64,000 bases of DNA from Castellaniella ginsengisoli (GTDB taxonomy: Bacteria; Pseudomonadota; Gammaproteobacteria; Burkholderiales; Burkholderiaceae_B): NCBI RefSeq assembly GCF_039523235.1, contig NZ_BAAAEX010000011.1; one strand, given 5' to 3'. The notes under the pieces were generated by a model. That model was not told the DNA's origin and ran no database searches. It worked only from the letters and a program-made list of their open reading frames with translations. The position numbers and the translations under genes are program-made. Of this stretch, positions 1 to 7,344 are shown piece after piece (position 1 is the stretch's first letter; each line of letters starts with the position of its first letter).

Positions 1-320
1 CCTTTTATTGTTGGATTGGTAAGCATCTTTCTGACCACATTGGCTGGAACGTGGCCTTCAACGATTTGTCCTGTTTCGTTGATCACCCCAGTGTGACAAG
101 AGCTAAGCTGCGCTGGCACGCCGAGCTTCTGCTTAACAGAGGTCACATCCTGAGTCTTTATTGCCGTGACTTCAAAGCCTTCGCCCCTCATATGATCGAC
201 CCAGCCGGAGCAGCAGCCGCAATTGGGATCTTGGTAAACCGTGATGGCCTTGCTATCGGAATCGGCGTGAGCCAAAGAGGATGCGGTCATCAAAGCGACC
301 GCAGCTAGCCATAATTTCAT
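1..320 (-). CDS. DUF411 periplasmic metal-binding protein, 3' end beyond window
   Basis: The minus strand is open from an ATG at 320 to the left edge, about 106 residues without a stop, so the gene is cut by the window. It begins with a signal peptide (MKLWLAAVALMTASSLAHA). The mature part carries the motif PNCGCCSGW followed by HMRGEGFEV and, further on, SCHTG and EGHVP. These are hallmarks of the DUF411 family, small exported proteins often found in copper and other metal-resistance clusters. Cys and His are probably metal ligands, by family inference. It is the last visible gene of the leftward copper cluster, 63 bp after the cytochrome gene. The exact role in copper handling is not established from sequence. 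Confidence 0.85.
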   Translation of the reverse strand, partial: MKLWLAAVALMTASSLAHADSDSKAITVYQDPNCGCCSGWVDHMRGEGFEVTAIKTQDVTSVKQKLGVPAQLSSCHTGVINETGQIVEGHVPANVVRKMLTNPTIK

Positions 321-383
321 GAAAAACTGCTCCAGGGTAAATGAATAAAAGCTTGCTAACACGAAAGACCACTATTGATCCGG

Positions 384-860
384 TTAGTCCTGTCGTTGCA
401 ACGTCACCTCTTTTTGCGCCTCCAGAACCTTGAGAGGCCAAGTGCTTTTGATATACGCAATGACAGCGGTTATGTCTTCATCAGATAACACCGCACCAAA
501 GGCCGGCATATCACTGACGTACCCTGGAGGTGCTGTCTTTCCGGGCACTAGGCCGTTCTTGATCATATTTACCAGCATAGCGTCGGGATGGTGCCATGTA
601 TGGCCCGTCTTGTCATGCGGCGGTGCAGGCAGTCTGCCATTGGGCATACGGTCCCGCCAGTTTGGTTGCCCTTGCAAGGATGCACCATGGCATGCCGCGC
701 AGTTGTTCGCATAAATGACCTTACCTTGCATCACCCGCGTCTGGTCAGCCGGATCGATGAATGCTTCATGCGTGCCAAGCATGGTGCTGTAAAGGACAGC
801 AGCAGCGCCTATTACAAAGACGCCCGCCACCCCAAAGACCCATTTAGTCTTCGACATCAT
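384..860 (-). CDS. c-type cytochrome, single haem, membrane anchored
   Basis: A 158-residue protein with an N-terminal hydrophobic segment (residues about 8-26) that acts as a signal anchor or signal peptide. One haem-binding motif NNCAACHG lies near residue 55. The axial Met is probably in the later VSDMPAFG motif, typical of class I cytochromes c. The C-terminal helix (SDEDITAVIAYIKS) fits the cytochrome c fold. It follows the cupredoxin gene by 9 bp and is surely cotranscribed with it. In this setting it may pass electrons in periplasmic copper oxidation, which is inference only. It could also be a general electron carrier. Confidence 0.85.
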   Translation of the reverse strand: MMSKTKWVFGVAGVFVIGAAAVLYSTMLGTHEAFIDPADQTRVMQGKVIYANNCAACHGASLQGQPNWRDRMPNGRLPAPPHDKTGHTWHHPDAMLVNMIKNGLVPGKTAPPGYVSDMPAFGAVLSDEDITAVIAYIKSTWPLKVLEAQKEVTLQRQD

Positions 861-869
861 CGTGCTGTA

Positions 870-1382
870 TCAGCTGACTTTTACTTTACCTACCATGCCT
901 GCTTCCATATGGCCAGGAAGCAGGCAGGCAAAATCCACCGTTCCCGTTTGATCGAACTGCCATACCAGGCCACCCATCTTGCCTGGGTCTAACGTGATCA
1001 TGTTCGGTTCGGCATGCTTCATCCCAGGTGCTTTGCGCATTTCGGCCGCGTGGGCCTTCATATCGGCCATGGAGCCAATGACCATTTCGTGAGGGACTTT
1101 CCCCGCATTTTTGATAAAGAAGCGAATTGTCTCACCAGCGTTAACCTGGATTTCTCCTGGCGTAAAGCGCATGGTGTCATCCATCGTCAATTCGATCGTG
1201 CGTGAGACCTTGGCAGGATCACCAGGCTGACCAGCTGGTGAAGATGCATTGGACATCGTAGACATGTCGTGGCCAGGCATACCATGAGCCGGCGAGTCAT
1301 GTCCTCCAGTATGATTGCCTGCAGCCAATGCCAAGGCCGGCAATACGGACAAGGCCAATATGGACAGGGATTTTTTCATCAT
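870..1382 (-). CDS. Cupredoxin-domain copper protein of the cop cluster
   Basis: A 170-residue protein with a clear signal peptide (MKKSLSILALSVLPALALA). A His/Met-rich linker (HTGGHDSPAHGMPGHDM) comes next, then a plastocyanin-like domain. The C-terminal motif CLLPGHMEAGM supplies the Cys-His-Met ligands of a type 1 copper site, with the first His in KVPHEMVIG. Such proteins recur in bacterial copper-resistance operons as periplasmic copper binders or electron carriers. It lies between copB (64 bp upstream) and the cytochrome gene, so it belongs to the same transcription unit. Cupredoxin assignment is firm; the exact function (CopI-like or electron carrier) is not. Confidence 0.88.
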   Translation of the reverse strand: MMKKSLSILALSVLPALALAAGNHTGGHDSPAHGMPGHDMSTMSNASSPAGQPGDPAKVSRTIELTMDDTMRFTPGEIQVNAGETIRFFIKNAGKVPHEMVIGSMADMKAHAAEMRKAPGMKHAEPNMITLDPGKMGGLVWQFDQTGTVDFACLLPGHMEAGMVGKVKVS

Positions 1383-1446
1383 TAATACTCTCTTGAGTTA
1401 AGATTTTTTGGGCGGGTGGCTGTTCAAACCACCTATGAAAAAAACA

Positions 1447-2703
1447 TCAAAACCGGAAAGACAATCCGGCGACAAATCGAGTTTCCTGTTTGGAATCCCC
1501 CTCGGTGCGTGCGTAGTCTGCTGTCTTACCAAATTTGCTAGACCACTCCACCCCGACATAGGGCACAAATTGACGGGTCACCTCATATTTGAGGCGCAAA
1601 CCGGCTGTACCGTCAGATAAGCCACTGCCGATCCCCCAATGCTTATCATCTTTTCCATAGAAATTGACTTCCACGCTCGGTTGCAGATAGAGTTTTTGGG
1701 TTAGCAAAATGTCGTATTCGGCTTTCAGTCCCAACGCCGTTCGTCCACTGGGGCCAACATAAGCCGTCGCATCTACTTCGAACCAGTACGGTGCAAGACC
1801 CTTCACACCGAATGCCAGCCATTCTCGGTTAGGCGCACCTTGAGCATGGTCAAAACGAACCCCTAGCTCGGTATCCCAGAAGGTAGATACCGCATGACGC
1901 CATAGCAGTTGCGTCTCGGATTCTTGCAGCTTGCCACGTGCAACTTCCCCTTCAGCCTTGATCACGGCGCGGTTATATGTACTGCCGTACCATGCTTCGC
2001 CTTCATACGCCGCCCATTCCTCGCCTCGGGCTCTGACATATTCCAGCCGATCAAAACTGACGGAGCCAAAGTTATGCATATCGGACATGACAAGCTTTTC
2101 TGATGGCGGCAGTGCATACTTTCCTTCGTTACGCACATACCCCTCTGAATAGGCATCGGGGTCACGGGCATCAGGTGGTGCTGAGCCGCCTTGCATTTGC
2201 ATATCGCCGTGATCCATTTCTCCACTGCCATGATCCATAGCCCCCATGCTCTGGCCCGATGGCATGCTGCTTTGCTTGTCGTCTTGGCTATCCATCCCTG
2301 GCATAGCAGACTTACTTCCAGCTGGATCAGATGGCATCATGGGCATATTCATCGAACCATGCTCTTGGGTCTGTTCGCTTCCAGACTCGTGCTTCATGCC
2401 AGGCATGTTCATGGAGCCATGATCCATGCTAGACATATCCCCAGAACCATGATTCATACCGGACATGTTCATGGAACCGTGATCCATGCCGGGCATGTTC
2501 ATCATGTCGTGATTCATTCCCGATGATTTCACGGATGTAGTGGCTGTTGAGATATCACTGCTGTGGCCAGTGTGCTCCGCATGGCTTTGTGCGGCAGCCC
2601 ACATGGGAATCATGCCGACTGTGCCAATTGCTATAGCAAGGACTTTCTTTTTCACTAAATTATTCATGACCAGCGTGCCTATCGCATTGTTCATCGTTTT
2701 CAT
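1447..2703 (-). CDS. copB: Copper resistance outer-membrane protein CopB
   Basis: A 418-residue protein with an N-terminal export signal and then a long Met/His repeat region (about residues 60-175) with repeated MNMPGMDHGSM-like units that can bind copper. The C-terminal half (from about residue 195) is the conserved CopB domain, rich in amphipathic beta strands and ending in the terminal Phe (LSFRF) expected for an outer-membrane barrel. The start ATG overlaps the copA stop in an ATGA arrangement, so copA and copB are translationally coupled. A second in-frame Met at residue 13 (MNNLVKKK) is a possible alternative start. Family role: binding or sequestering copper at the outer membrane. Confidence 0.93.
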   Translation of the reverse strand: MKTMNNAIGTLVMNNLVKKKVLAIAIGTVGMIPMWAAAQSHAEHTGHSSDISTATTSVKSSGMNHDMMNMPGMDHGSMNMSGMNHGSGDMSSMDHGSMNMPGMKHESGSEQTQEHGSMNMPMMPSDPAGSKSAMPGMDSQDDKQSSMPSGQSMGAMDHGSGEMDHGDMQMQGGSAPPDARDPDAYSEGYVRNEGKYALPPSEKLVMSDMHNFGSVSFDRLEYVRARGEEWAAYEGEAWYGSTYNRAVIKAEGEVARGKLQESETQLLWRHAVSTFWDTELGVRFDHAQGAPNREWLAFGVKGLAPYWFEVDATAYVGPSGRTALGLKAEYDILLTQKLYLQPSVEVNFYGKDDKHWGIGSGLSDGTAGLRLKYEVTRQFVPYVGVEWSSKFGKTADYARTEGDSKQETRFVAGLSFRF

Positions 2704-4520
2704 GCCACCACCACTTCACGGAACATGCCCGCATCCATGTGCAACATCAAATGGCAGTGCCACGCCCAGCGTCCCAGTGCGTCGGCGGTCACAAGAAAAC
2801 TAATGCGTTGTGCTGGCTGTACGGGGATGGTGTGACGCCGAGCCTGGAATGCCCCATCGGGCGTTTCCAATTCGCTCCACATGCCGTGCAGGTGCATCGG
2901 GTGAGTCATCATGGTGTCGTTATGCAGGATGACCCTGACTCGTTCGCCATAACGGAAATGCACAGGCGTCGATTTTCCGTATTCCACGCCATCGAACGAC
3001 CACGCATAGCGCTCCATATTGCCGGTTAGATGCAGCTCAATTTCACGCTCTGCGCCGCGTGAATCCATCGCGCCGCCTACAGTATGCAAATCGGCAAGTG
3101 TGAGTACGCGTCGGCCGTTATCACGCAAACCAATGCCAGGGTCGTCCAAATTGGTGCGAGGCATATCGACATGCATATCGGCACTCGGGCCGTACTCAGT
3201 CCTGGCGTGACGCACCTGGCTGCTGGCACCAGCCATAGGCATAGCACCGTGACTCATACCGGCCATGCCAGCATGGTTCATCCCTGCCATGGCTCCATGG
3301 CTCATGCCGCCCATGGACTGTCCGCCTGTTGCGCCGTGGTTCATACCTGCCATGCCTGCGCCCATGGAGCCCATCATGTCCGCCATGGTCAGCCACTGTG
3401 CAGGATCAAGGGCTGGCACAGGGGCTTCGAGTCCTGCTCGTATGGCCAATGTGCCGCGTGCGTAGCCTGTGCGATCCATAGACTGGGCATAAACGGTATA
3501 CGCGTCATCTTTGGGCTGAATCAGCACATCGTAGGTTTCTCCTGGCCCAAAGCGGAACTCATCAACCGTAACGGGTTCAACATTGACACCATCAGCTTGA
3601 ACGACGGTAAGCTTCAGACCGGGTATGCGCACATCGTAGAATGTGTTGGCTGCGCCGTTAATAAGCCGCAGCCTGATTCTTTCCCCTGGCTGAAACAATC
3701 CTGTCCAGTTCCCTGCAGGCGTTGTGCCGTTCATCAAGTAAGTCAGCACATCAGAGGACAAATCGGCCAGATCGGTTGGACTCATACGCATTTCATTCCA
3801 CATCTTGCGCTTGTCGATTGCTGCTTTCAGGCCAATCTGAGAGGCATCCTGGAAGAAATCAATGGTGGTAGGCTGGTTGTAGTTGTAGTAGTCACCCTGC
3901 ATTTTTAGCTTGGCCAGCACCCGCATCGGGTCTTCATCAGTCCAATCGGACAGTTGGATAACATATTCGCGATCAGCGCGGATGGGATCGGCTTGCGCCG
4001 GGTCGATAATGATTGCTCCGTAGACCCCAGTGGCCTCTTGCATGCCCGAGTGCGAGTGATACCAGTACGTGCCACTTTGCTGCACTTTGAATTGATAGGT
4101 GAACGTCTCGCCTGGGGGAATGCCAGCAAAGCTGATACCTGGTACACCATCCATTTGGAATGGCAGAATGATGCCGTGCCAATGGATCGAAGTCGCCTCT
4201 TTTAGGCGATTCTTGACGCGAATCGTCACGGTGTCGCCCTCACGCCAACGCAAGGTTGGTGCGGGTAGCGAACCGTTGACGGTTGTCGCCATGCGAGGAT
4301 TGCCGGTGAAATTAACAGGAGACTCGCCAATTTCCAGGTTGAACTCTGTCCCTGTCAAAACCGCTGCGGAACCGGGCTTTGTGCCCGTTGATGGCAAGCC
4401 TGCCGCACGGATAAGGGGGGAAAGGCCTGCCAACACACCGCCCGCTGCCAGTCCTTGGACGAAACGGCGACGGGGCATGACCGGGAAGGGCTGAGCTAGT
4501 AGCGTAGATGGGCGTTTCAC
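2700..4520 (-). CDS. copA: Multicopper oxidase CopA (copper resistance, TAT exported)
   Basis: Periplasmic multicopper oxidase of 606 residues, family role being oxidation of Cu(I) to Cu(II). I chose the GTG at 4520 because AGGACT sits at ribosome-binding distance and a twin-arginine signal (RRRFVQ, residues 17-22) follows; a TTG 32 codons upstream is less likely. Copper motifs are all present: HWHG (113-116), HSHSG, HPMHLHG and the C-terminal HCHLMLHMDAGM. A Met/His-rich insert (MGSMGAGMAGMNHG and similar) precedes the last cupredoxin domain, as in CopA/PcoA. The stop overlaps the copB start. A cop-box palindrome lies 119 bp upstream of the chosen start. Confidence 0.95.
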   Translation of the reverse strand: MKRPSTLLAQPFPVMPRRRFVQGLAAGGVLAGLSPLIRAAGLPSTGTKPGSAAVLTGTEFNLEIGESPVNFTGNPRMATTVNGSLPAPTLRWREGDTVTIRVKNRLKEATSIHWHGIILPFQMDGVPGISFAGIPPGETFTYQFKVQQSGTYWYHSHSGMQEATGVYGAIIIDPAQADPIRADREYVIQLSDWTDEDPMRVLAKLKMQGDYYNYNQPTTIDFFQDASQIGLKAAIDKRKMWNEMRMSPTDLADLSSDVLTYLMNGTTPAGNWTGLFQPGERIRLRLINGAANTFYDVRIPGLKLTVVQADGVNVEPVTVDEFRFGPGETYDVLIQPKDDAYTVYAQSMDRTGYARGTLAIRAGLEAPVPALDPAQWLTMADMMGSMGAGMAGMNHGATGGQSMGGMSHGAMAGMNHAGMAGMSHGAMPMAGASSQVRHARTEYGPSADMHVDMPRTNLDDPGIGLRDNGRRVLTLADLHTVGGAMDSRGAEREIELHLTGNMERYAWSFDGVEYGKSTPVHFRYGERVRVILHNDTMMTHPMHLHGMWSELETPDGAFQARRHTIPVQPAQRISFLVTADALGRWAWHCHLMLHMDAGMFREVVVA

Positions 4521-4638
4521 AAGTCGAGTCCTGTTATATACGTTATTCCTTTGCCTTGGTCTGATAACTGGATTATCGAAAGACACGAGCAATGTATGTA
4601 CTTTACTGATGGGCAACTGTCGGTCGGATGACTTGGGA

Positions 4639-4654
4639 ATTACAATTCTGTAAT
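4639..4654. promoter_or_regulatory. cop-box palindrome upstream of copA
   Basis: ATTACAATTCTGTAAT is an inverted repeat with arms ATTACA/TGTAAT and a 4-nt centre. It matches the type of site bound by CopR/CusR-family regulators. It sits between copA (start 4520) and the DUF2933 gene (stop 4701), so it probably gives copA its own copper-inducible promoter. A second box with the same arms is at 5063-5078. Confidence 0.75.
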
Positions 4655-4700
4655 GTGATCACGAAAGCACTACGCTGCGAACTGTAGCTATCTGCAGCGT

Positions 4701-4937
4701 TTACCGCTCGACGCGGGAGTCTTGCGTGGATTCTTCCTGCTTGGACTTATGCTCGCCATGGCATGACTGCATGCCTTTCATCATAAAAAGCATCATCAGT
4801 GGGCAAATCAAGAAGAACAAGAATGGGCTTGCTGCCAGAATCCATTGGCGGGCTATTGGCAGCATGGCATAGGCCACGGCAATGAGAACAGCCAAGACTA
4901 GTCCTCCCTTGAGCATGGTTTTCAAGTCGCACTTCAT
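4701..4937 (-). CDS. Small DUF2933-type membrane protein of the copper cluster
   Basis: A 78-residue protein with two hydrophobic segments (about residues 12-27 and 32-54: LVLAVLIAVAYAML and ASPFLFFLICPLMMLFMM). A short polar tail contains QSCHGEHKS. The pattern LxxWIxxxSPxLxFLxCPLxMLFMM is typical of DUF2933 proteins, which are frequent companions of metal-resistance genes. It is the first leftward gene from the divergent promoter shared with copR, so it should be copper induced through the 5063-5078 box. The Cys and His could bind metal, but function is unknown. Confidence 0.75.
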   Translation of the reverse strand: MKCDLKTMLKGGLVLAVLIAVAYAMLPIARQWILAASPFLFFLICPLMMLFMMKGMQSCHGEHKSKQEESTQDSRVER

Positions 4938-5062
4938 TATTGGTACTCCTATTTCACGTTAGGACAAATGGCTATGTGCTCACTGTAGCTAGCGCATGCT
5001 GTCAAACGGATGGCGTGTGGATTACTTTCTTGTCAGACTTGGAAATTCTGCTACGGTGGTGC

Positions 5063-5078
5063 ATTACAATTTTGTAAT
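5063..5078. promoter_or_regulatory. cop-box palindrome in divergent DUF2933/copR promoter
   Basis: ATTACAATTTTGTAAT has the same ATTACA arms as the box at 4639 and differs from it at one position. It lies in the 249-bp gap between the leftward small membrane gene and rightward copR. It probably binds phosphorylated CopR and controls both directions, including autoregulation of copRS. The site type is known from copper two-component systems; binding here is inferred. Confidence 0.8.
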
Positions 5079-5186
5079 GGTTATGTCATGATAGGGTCAG
5101 TATCCCTACGCTAAGGTGCTTGAGTACAAAACCGCACGACAAGGGCTGATCGTGATGACCTATCAGCCTTCCTTTGGAACAACGAC

Positions 5187-5876
5187 ATGAAACTGCTCGT
5201 AGTAGAAGACGAAGTCAAAACGGGTGACTATATCCGGCAAGGACTTACTGAGTCAGGATTCATTGTGGATCTTGCTCGTACTGGTTTGGACGGTCACCAT
5301 TTGGCGCTGACGGGTTCGTACGATCTGATTATCCTTGATGTCATGTTGCCGGATGTGGATGGTTGGCGCATCGTCAAAGCACTGCGCGATGCCCAATCTG
5401 CTACACCTGTACTTTTTTTGACCGCACGCGATAGTGTGGAGGATAGGGTCAAAGGTCTGGAGCTTGGTGCAGACGATTATCTGGTCAAACCATTCGCGTT
5501 TTCTGAGCTTTTGGCCCGAGTGCGCACATTGCTACGACGAGGAGTCACACCCGCCTTGCAAGTTCACTTGCAGGTGGCTGACCTGGTGCTTGATATTCCA
5601 AAACGAAGAGCCCTGCGTCACGGCGTGCGTATTAACCTGACAAACAAAGAGTTTGCCTTGTTGGAGCTATTGGTTCGTCGGCAAGGCGAGGTTCTGCCGC
5701 GCTCATTGATTGCGTCCCAAGTTTGGGATATGAACTTTGATAGCGACACGAATGTGATTGATGTAGCAATCCGCCGATTACGCGCAAAGATAGACGATGA
5801 TTATGTACCGAAGCTTATTCATACGGTGCGCGGCATGGGTTACATGCTCGATGAAACGGAACCCAATCAACAATGA
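5187..5876 (+). CDS. copR: Copper-responsive response regulator CopR (OmpR family)
   Basis: A 229-residue two-domain regulator. The receiver domain has the acidic pair at residues 7-8 (VVEDE), phospho-acceptor Asp51 (LIILDVMLP), Thr79 and Lys101 (VKPFAF). The C-terminal winged helix includes NLTNKEFALLELL and the DNA-contacting helix region VIDVAIRRLRAKID. Length and motifs match the heavy-metal subgroup (CopR/CusR). It overlaps copS by 4 bp (ATGA), so the two are coupled. Targets are likely the two cop boxes at 4639 and 5063. Which metal is sensed is inferred from the adjacent copAB. Confidence 0.94.
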   Translation: MKLLVVEDEVKTGDYIRQGLTESGFIVDLARTGLDGHHLALTGSYDLIILDVMLPDVDGWRIVKALRDAQSATPVLFLTARDSVEDRVKGLELGADDYLVKPFAFSELLARVRTLLRRGVTPALQVHLQVADLVLDIPKRRALRHGVRINLTNKEFALLELLVRRQGEVLPRSLIASQVWDMNFDSDTNVIDVAIRRLRAKIDDDYVPKLIHTVRGMGYMLDETEPNQQ

Positions 5877-7273
5877 CAAAGCGGCCCGCATCTCTTGCCG
5901 TACGGCTGACCGTCTCTATCGGGGCAGTCATTACAGTTGTCTTGCTCACATTTGGCTGGATTATTGAACAATCTATCAATAATCACTTCATCCAACAGGA
6001 TGTGGACGAACTCAATGCTGTTGTTCAGGCACTGAAACATACATTGGCGACACTGCCCGGAAATGCTTCACCAGAGGAACTAAACAAGCGGTTTGCTGAC
6101 GCAGTATCAGGCCACCACAATGCGCGATACCGTATTTCCTCGGCTGACAACGCCCAGATATATGCGACACCTGGATCAGACCTGGCTCGCTTTGCCAATG
6201 TCGCACAGCCTGTAGAGAAGCTCACAACCCACACTGTGGATATATGGCAAGATCATGGTGAGACATTCCGAGGGGCTGTGATGCAAATCACGGCAGGTAA
6301 CTTACCAGAGTCGGAATTACTAACGATCACGGTAGCGACCAGCATTGATTTTCACCTGCACTACCTGGAGGGCTTTCGTAGTTACCTCCGAATTATCACA
6401 GCCATTGCTTGCCTGATTGCCATCCTGGCTACCTGGTTCGCCGTGCATCAAGGCCACGCGCCGATACGACGCATTAGCCGAGAGATAAGGAAGATCAGGT
6501 CCGACCAATTGCATATCCGACTTGATCCAGTCGACGTTCCTTCGGAATTGATGGAACTTGCCAGTTCTTTTAATAGCATGATTGAGCGGCTTGAGAGTGT
6601 TTTTCGCCGTCTATCGGACTTCTCGGGAGATATTGCACACGAGCTACGTACCCCAATTACCAATCTGAAAACTCAGACAGAAGTGGCATTATCTCAATCG
6701 CGTAGTGTGCAGCAATACCGAGAAGTTCTGTATTCCAGCTTGGAAGAGTACGAGCGAATGGCCAAAATGGTTGGCGATATGTTGTTCTTGGCGCAAGCGG
6801 ACAATCATTTGCTTAAACCGGAACTCGTAAAAATTGATCTCCAGGCTGAGATAAATATTCTTTTTGATTTTTTTGGTGCTTGGGCTGACGAACGAGGCAT
6901 CAGGTTGGAGGTTAATAGCCGGGAAGGTTTTATTATCGGGGATAGGTTGATGATTCGCAGAGCGCTAAGTAATGTGCTCTCTAATGCTATCCGTCATACG
7001 CCGCCGAATAGTACCATTAATGTCACTCTTGAGTCTGGGGGGAAGTTAACATCAGTCCGGATCGAGAACCCAGGTCCTATGATTTCTGCTGAGCATATCA
7101 ATCGAATTTTTGAGCGGTTCTATCGAACAGATGCTTCACGCCAGCGGAGCGGCGAGGGTGCGGGCCTTGGTTTAGCAATCACAAAATCTATTGTTGAAGC
7201 ACATAATGGTGCGATCAAGGCCCATTCCACAGAGCAGACCACTACATTTGAGTTCTCTTTCCCGTCTATTTAA
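5873..7273 (+). CDS. copS: Copper sensor histidine kinase CopS
   Basis: A 466-residue inner-membrane kinase. TM1 is near residues 12-30 and TM2 near 172-191, enclosing a periplasmic sensor loop of about 140 residues. A HAMP linker follows, then the dimerisation helix with phospho-acceptor His256 (AHELRTPIT). The ATPase domain has the N box (NVLSNAIRH), and the G box (GAGLGLAITKSIVEAH). This is the heavy-metal sensor kinase (CusS/CopS) layout. It is translationally coupled to copR and is the last gene of the copper cargo; the relaxase gene on the other strand ends 71 bp further on, and I see no clear terminator between them. Confidence 0.93.
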   Translation: MTKRPASLAVRLTVSIGAVITVVLLTFGWIIEQSINNHFIQQDVDELNAVVQALKHTLATLPGNASPEELNKRFADAVSGHHNARYRISSADNAQIYATPGSDLARFANVAQPVEKLTTHTVDIWQDHGETFRGAVMQITAGNLPESELLTITVATSIDFHLHYLEGFRSYLRIITAIACLIAILATWFAVHQGHAPIRRISREIRKIRSDQLHIRLDPVDVPSELMELASSFNSMIERLESVFRRLSDFSGDIAHELRTPITNLKTQTEVALSQSRSVQQYREVLYSSLEEYERMAKMVGDMLFLAQADNHLLKPELVKIDLQAEINILFDFFGAWADERGIRLEVNSREGFIIGDRLMIRRALSNVLSNAIRHTPPNSTINVTLESGGKLTSVRIENPGPMISAEHINRIFERFYRTDASRQRSGEGAGLGLAITKSIVEAHNGAIKAHSTEQTTTFEFSFPSI

Positions 7274-7344
7274 CTGCTACAGTTTCTCAATTCGGGTATC
7301 TATTTTAATGCCATCCCTCCGTGATTCTGGTGCTAGATACTGAT

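Noticed and set aside
4521..4616. Upstream TTG start for copA at 4616
   Set aside because: The GTG at 4520 has a good binding site and places the TAT signal near the N-terminus; the extra 32 codons do not resemble CopA.
7274..7344. Insertion-sequence or transposon ends at the copper/relaxase boundary
   Set aside because: No terminal inverted repeat or target duplication can be seen in this short gap.
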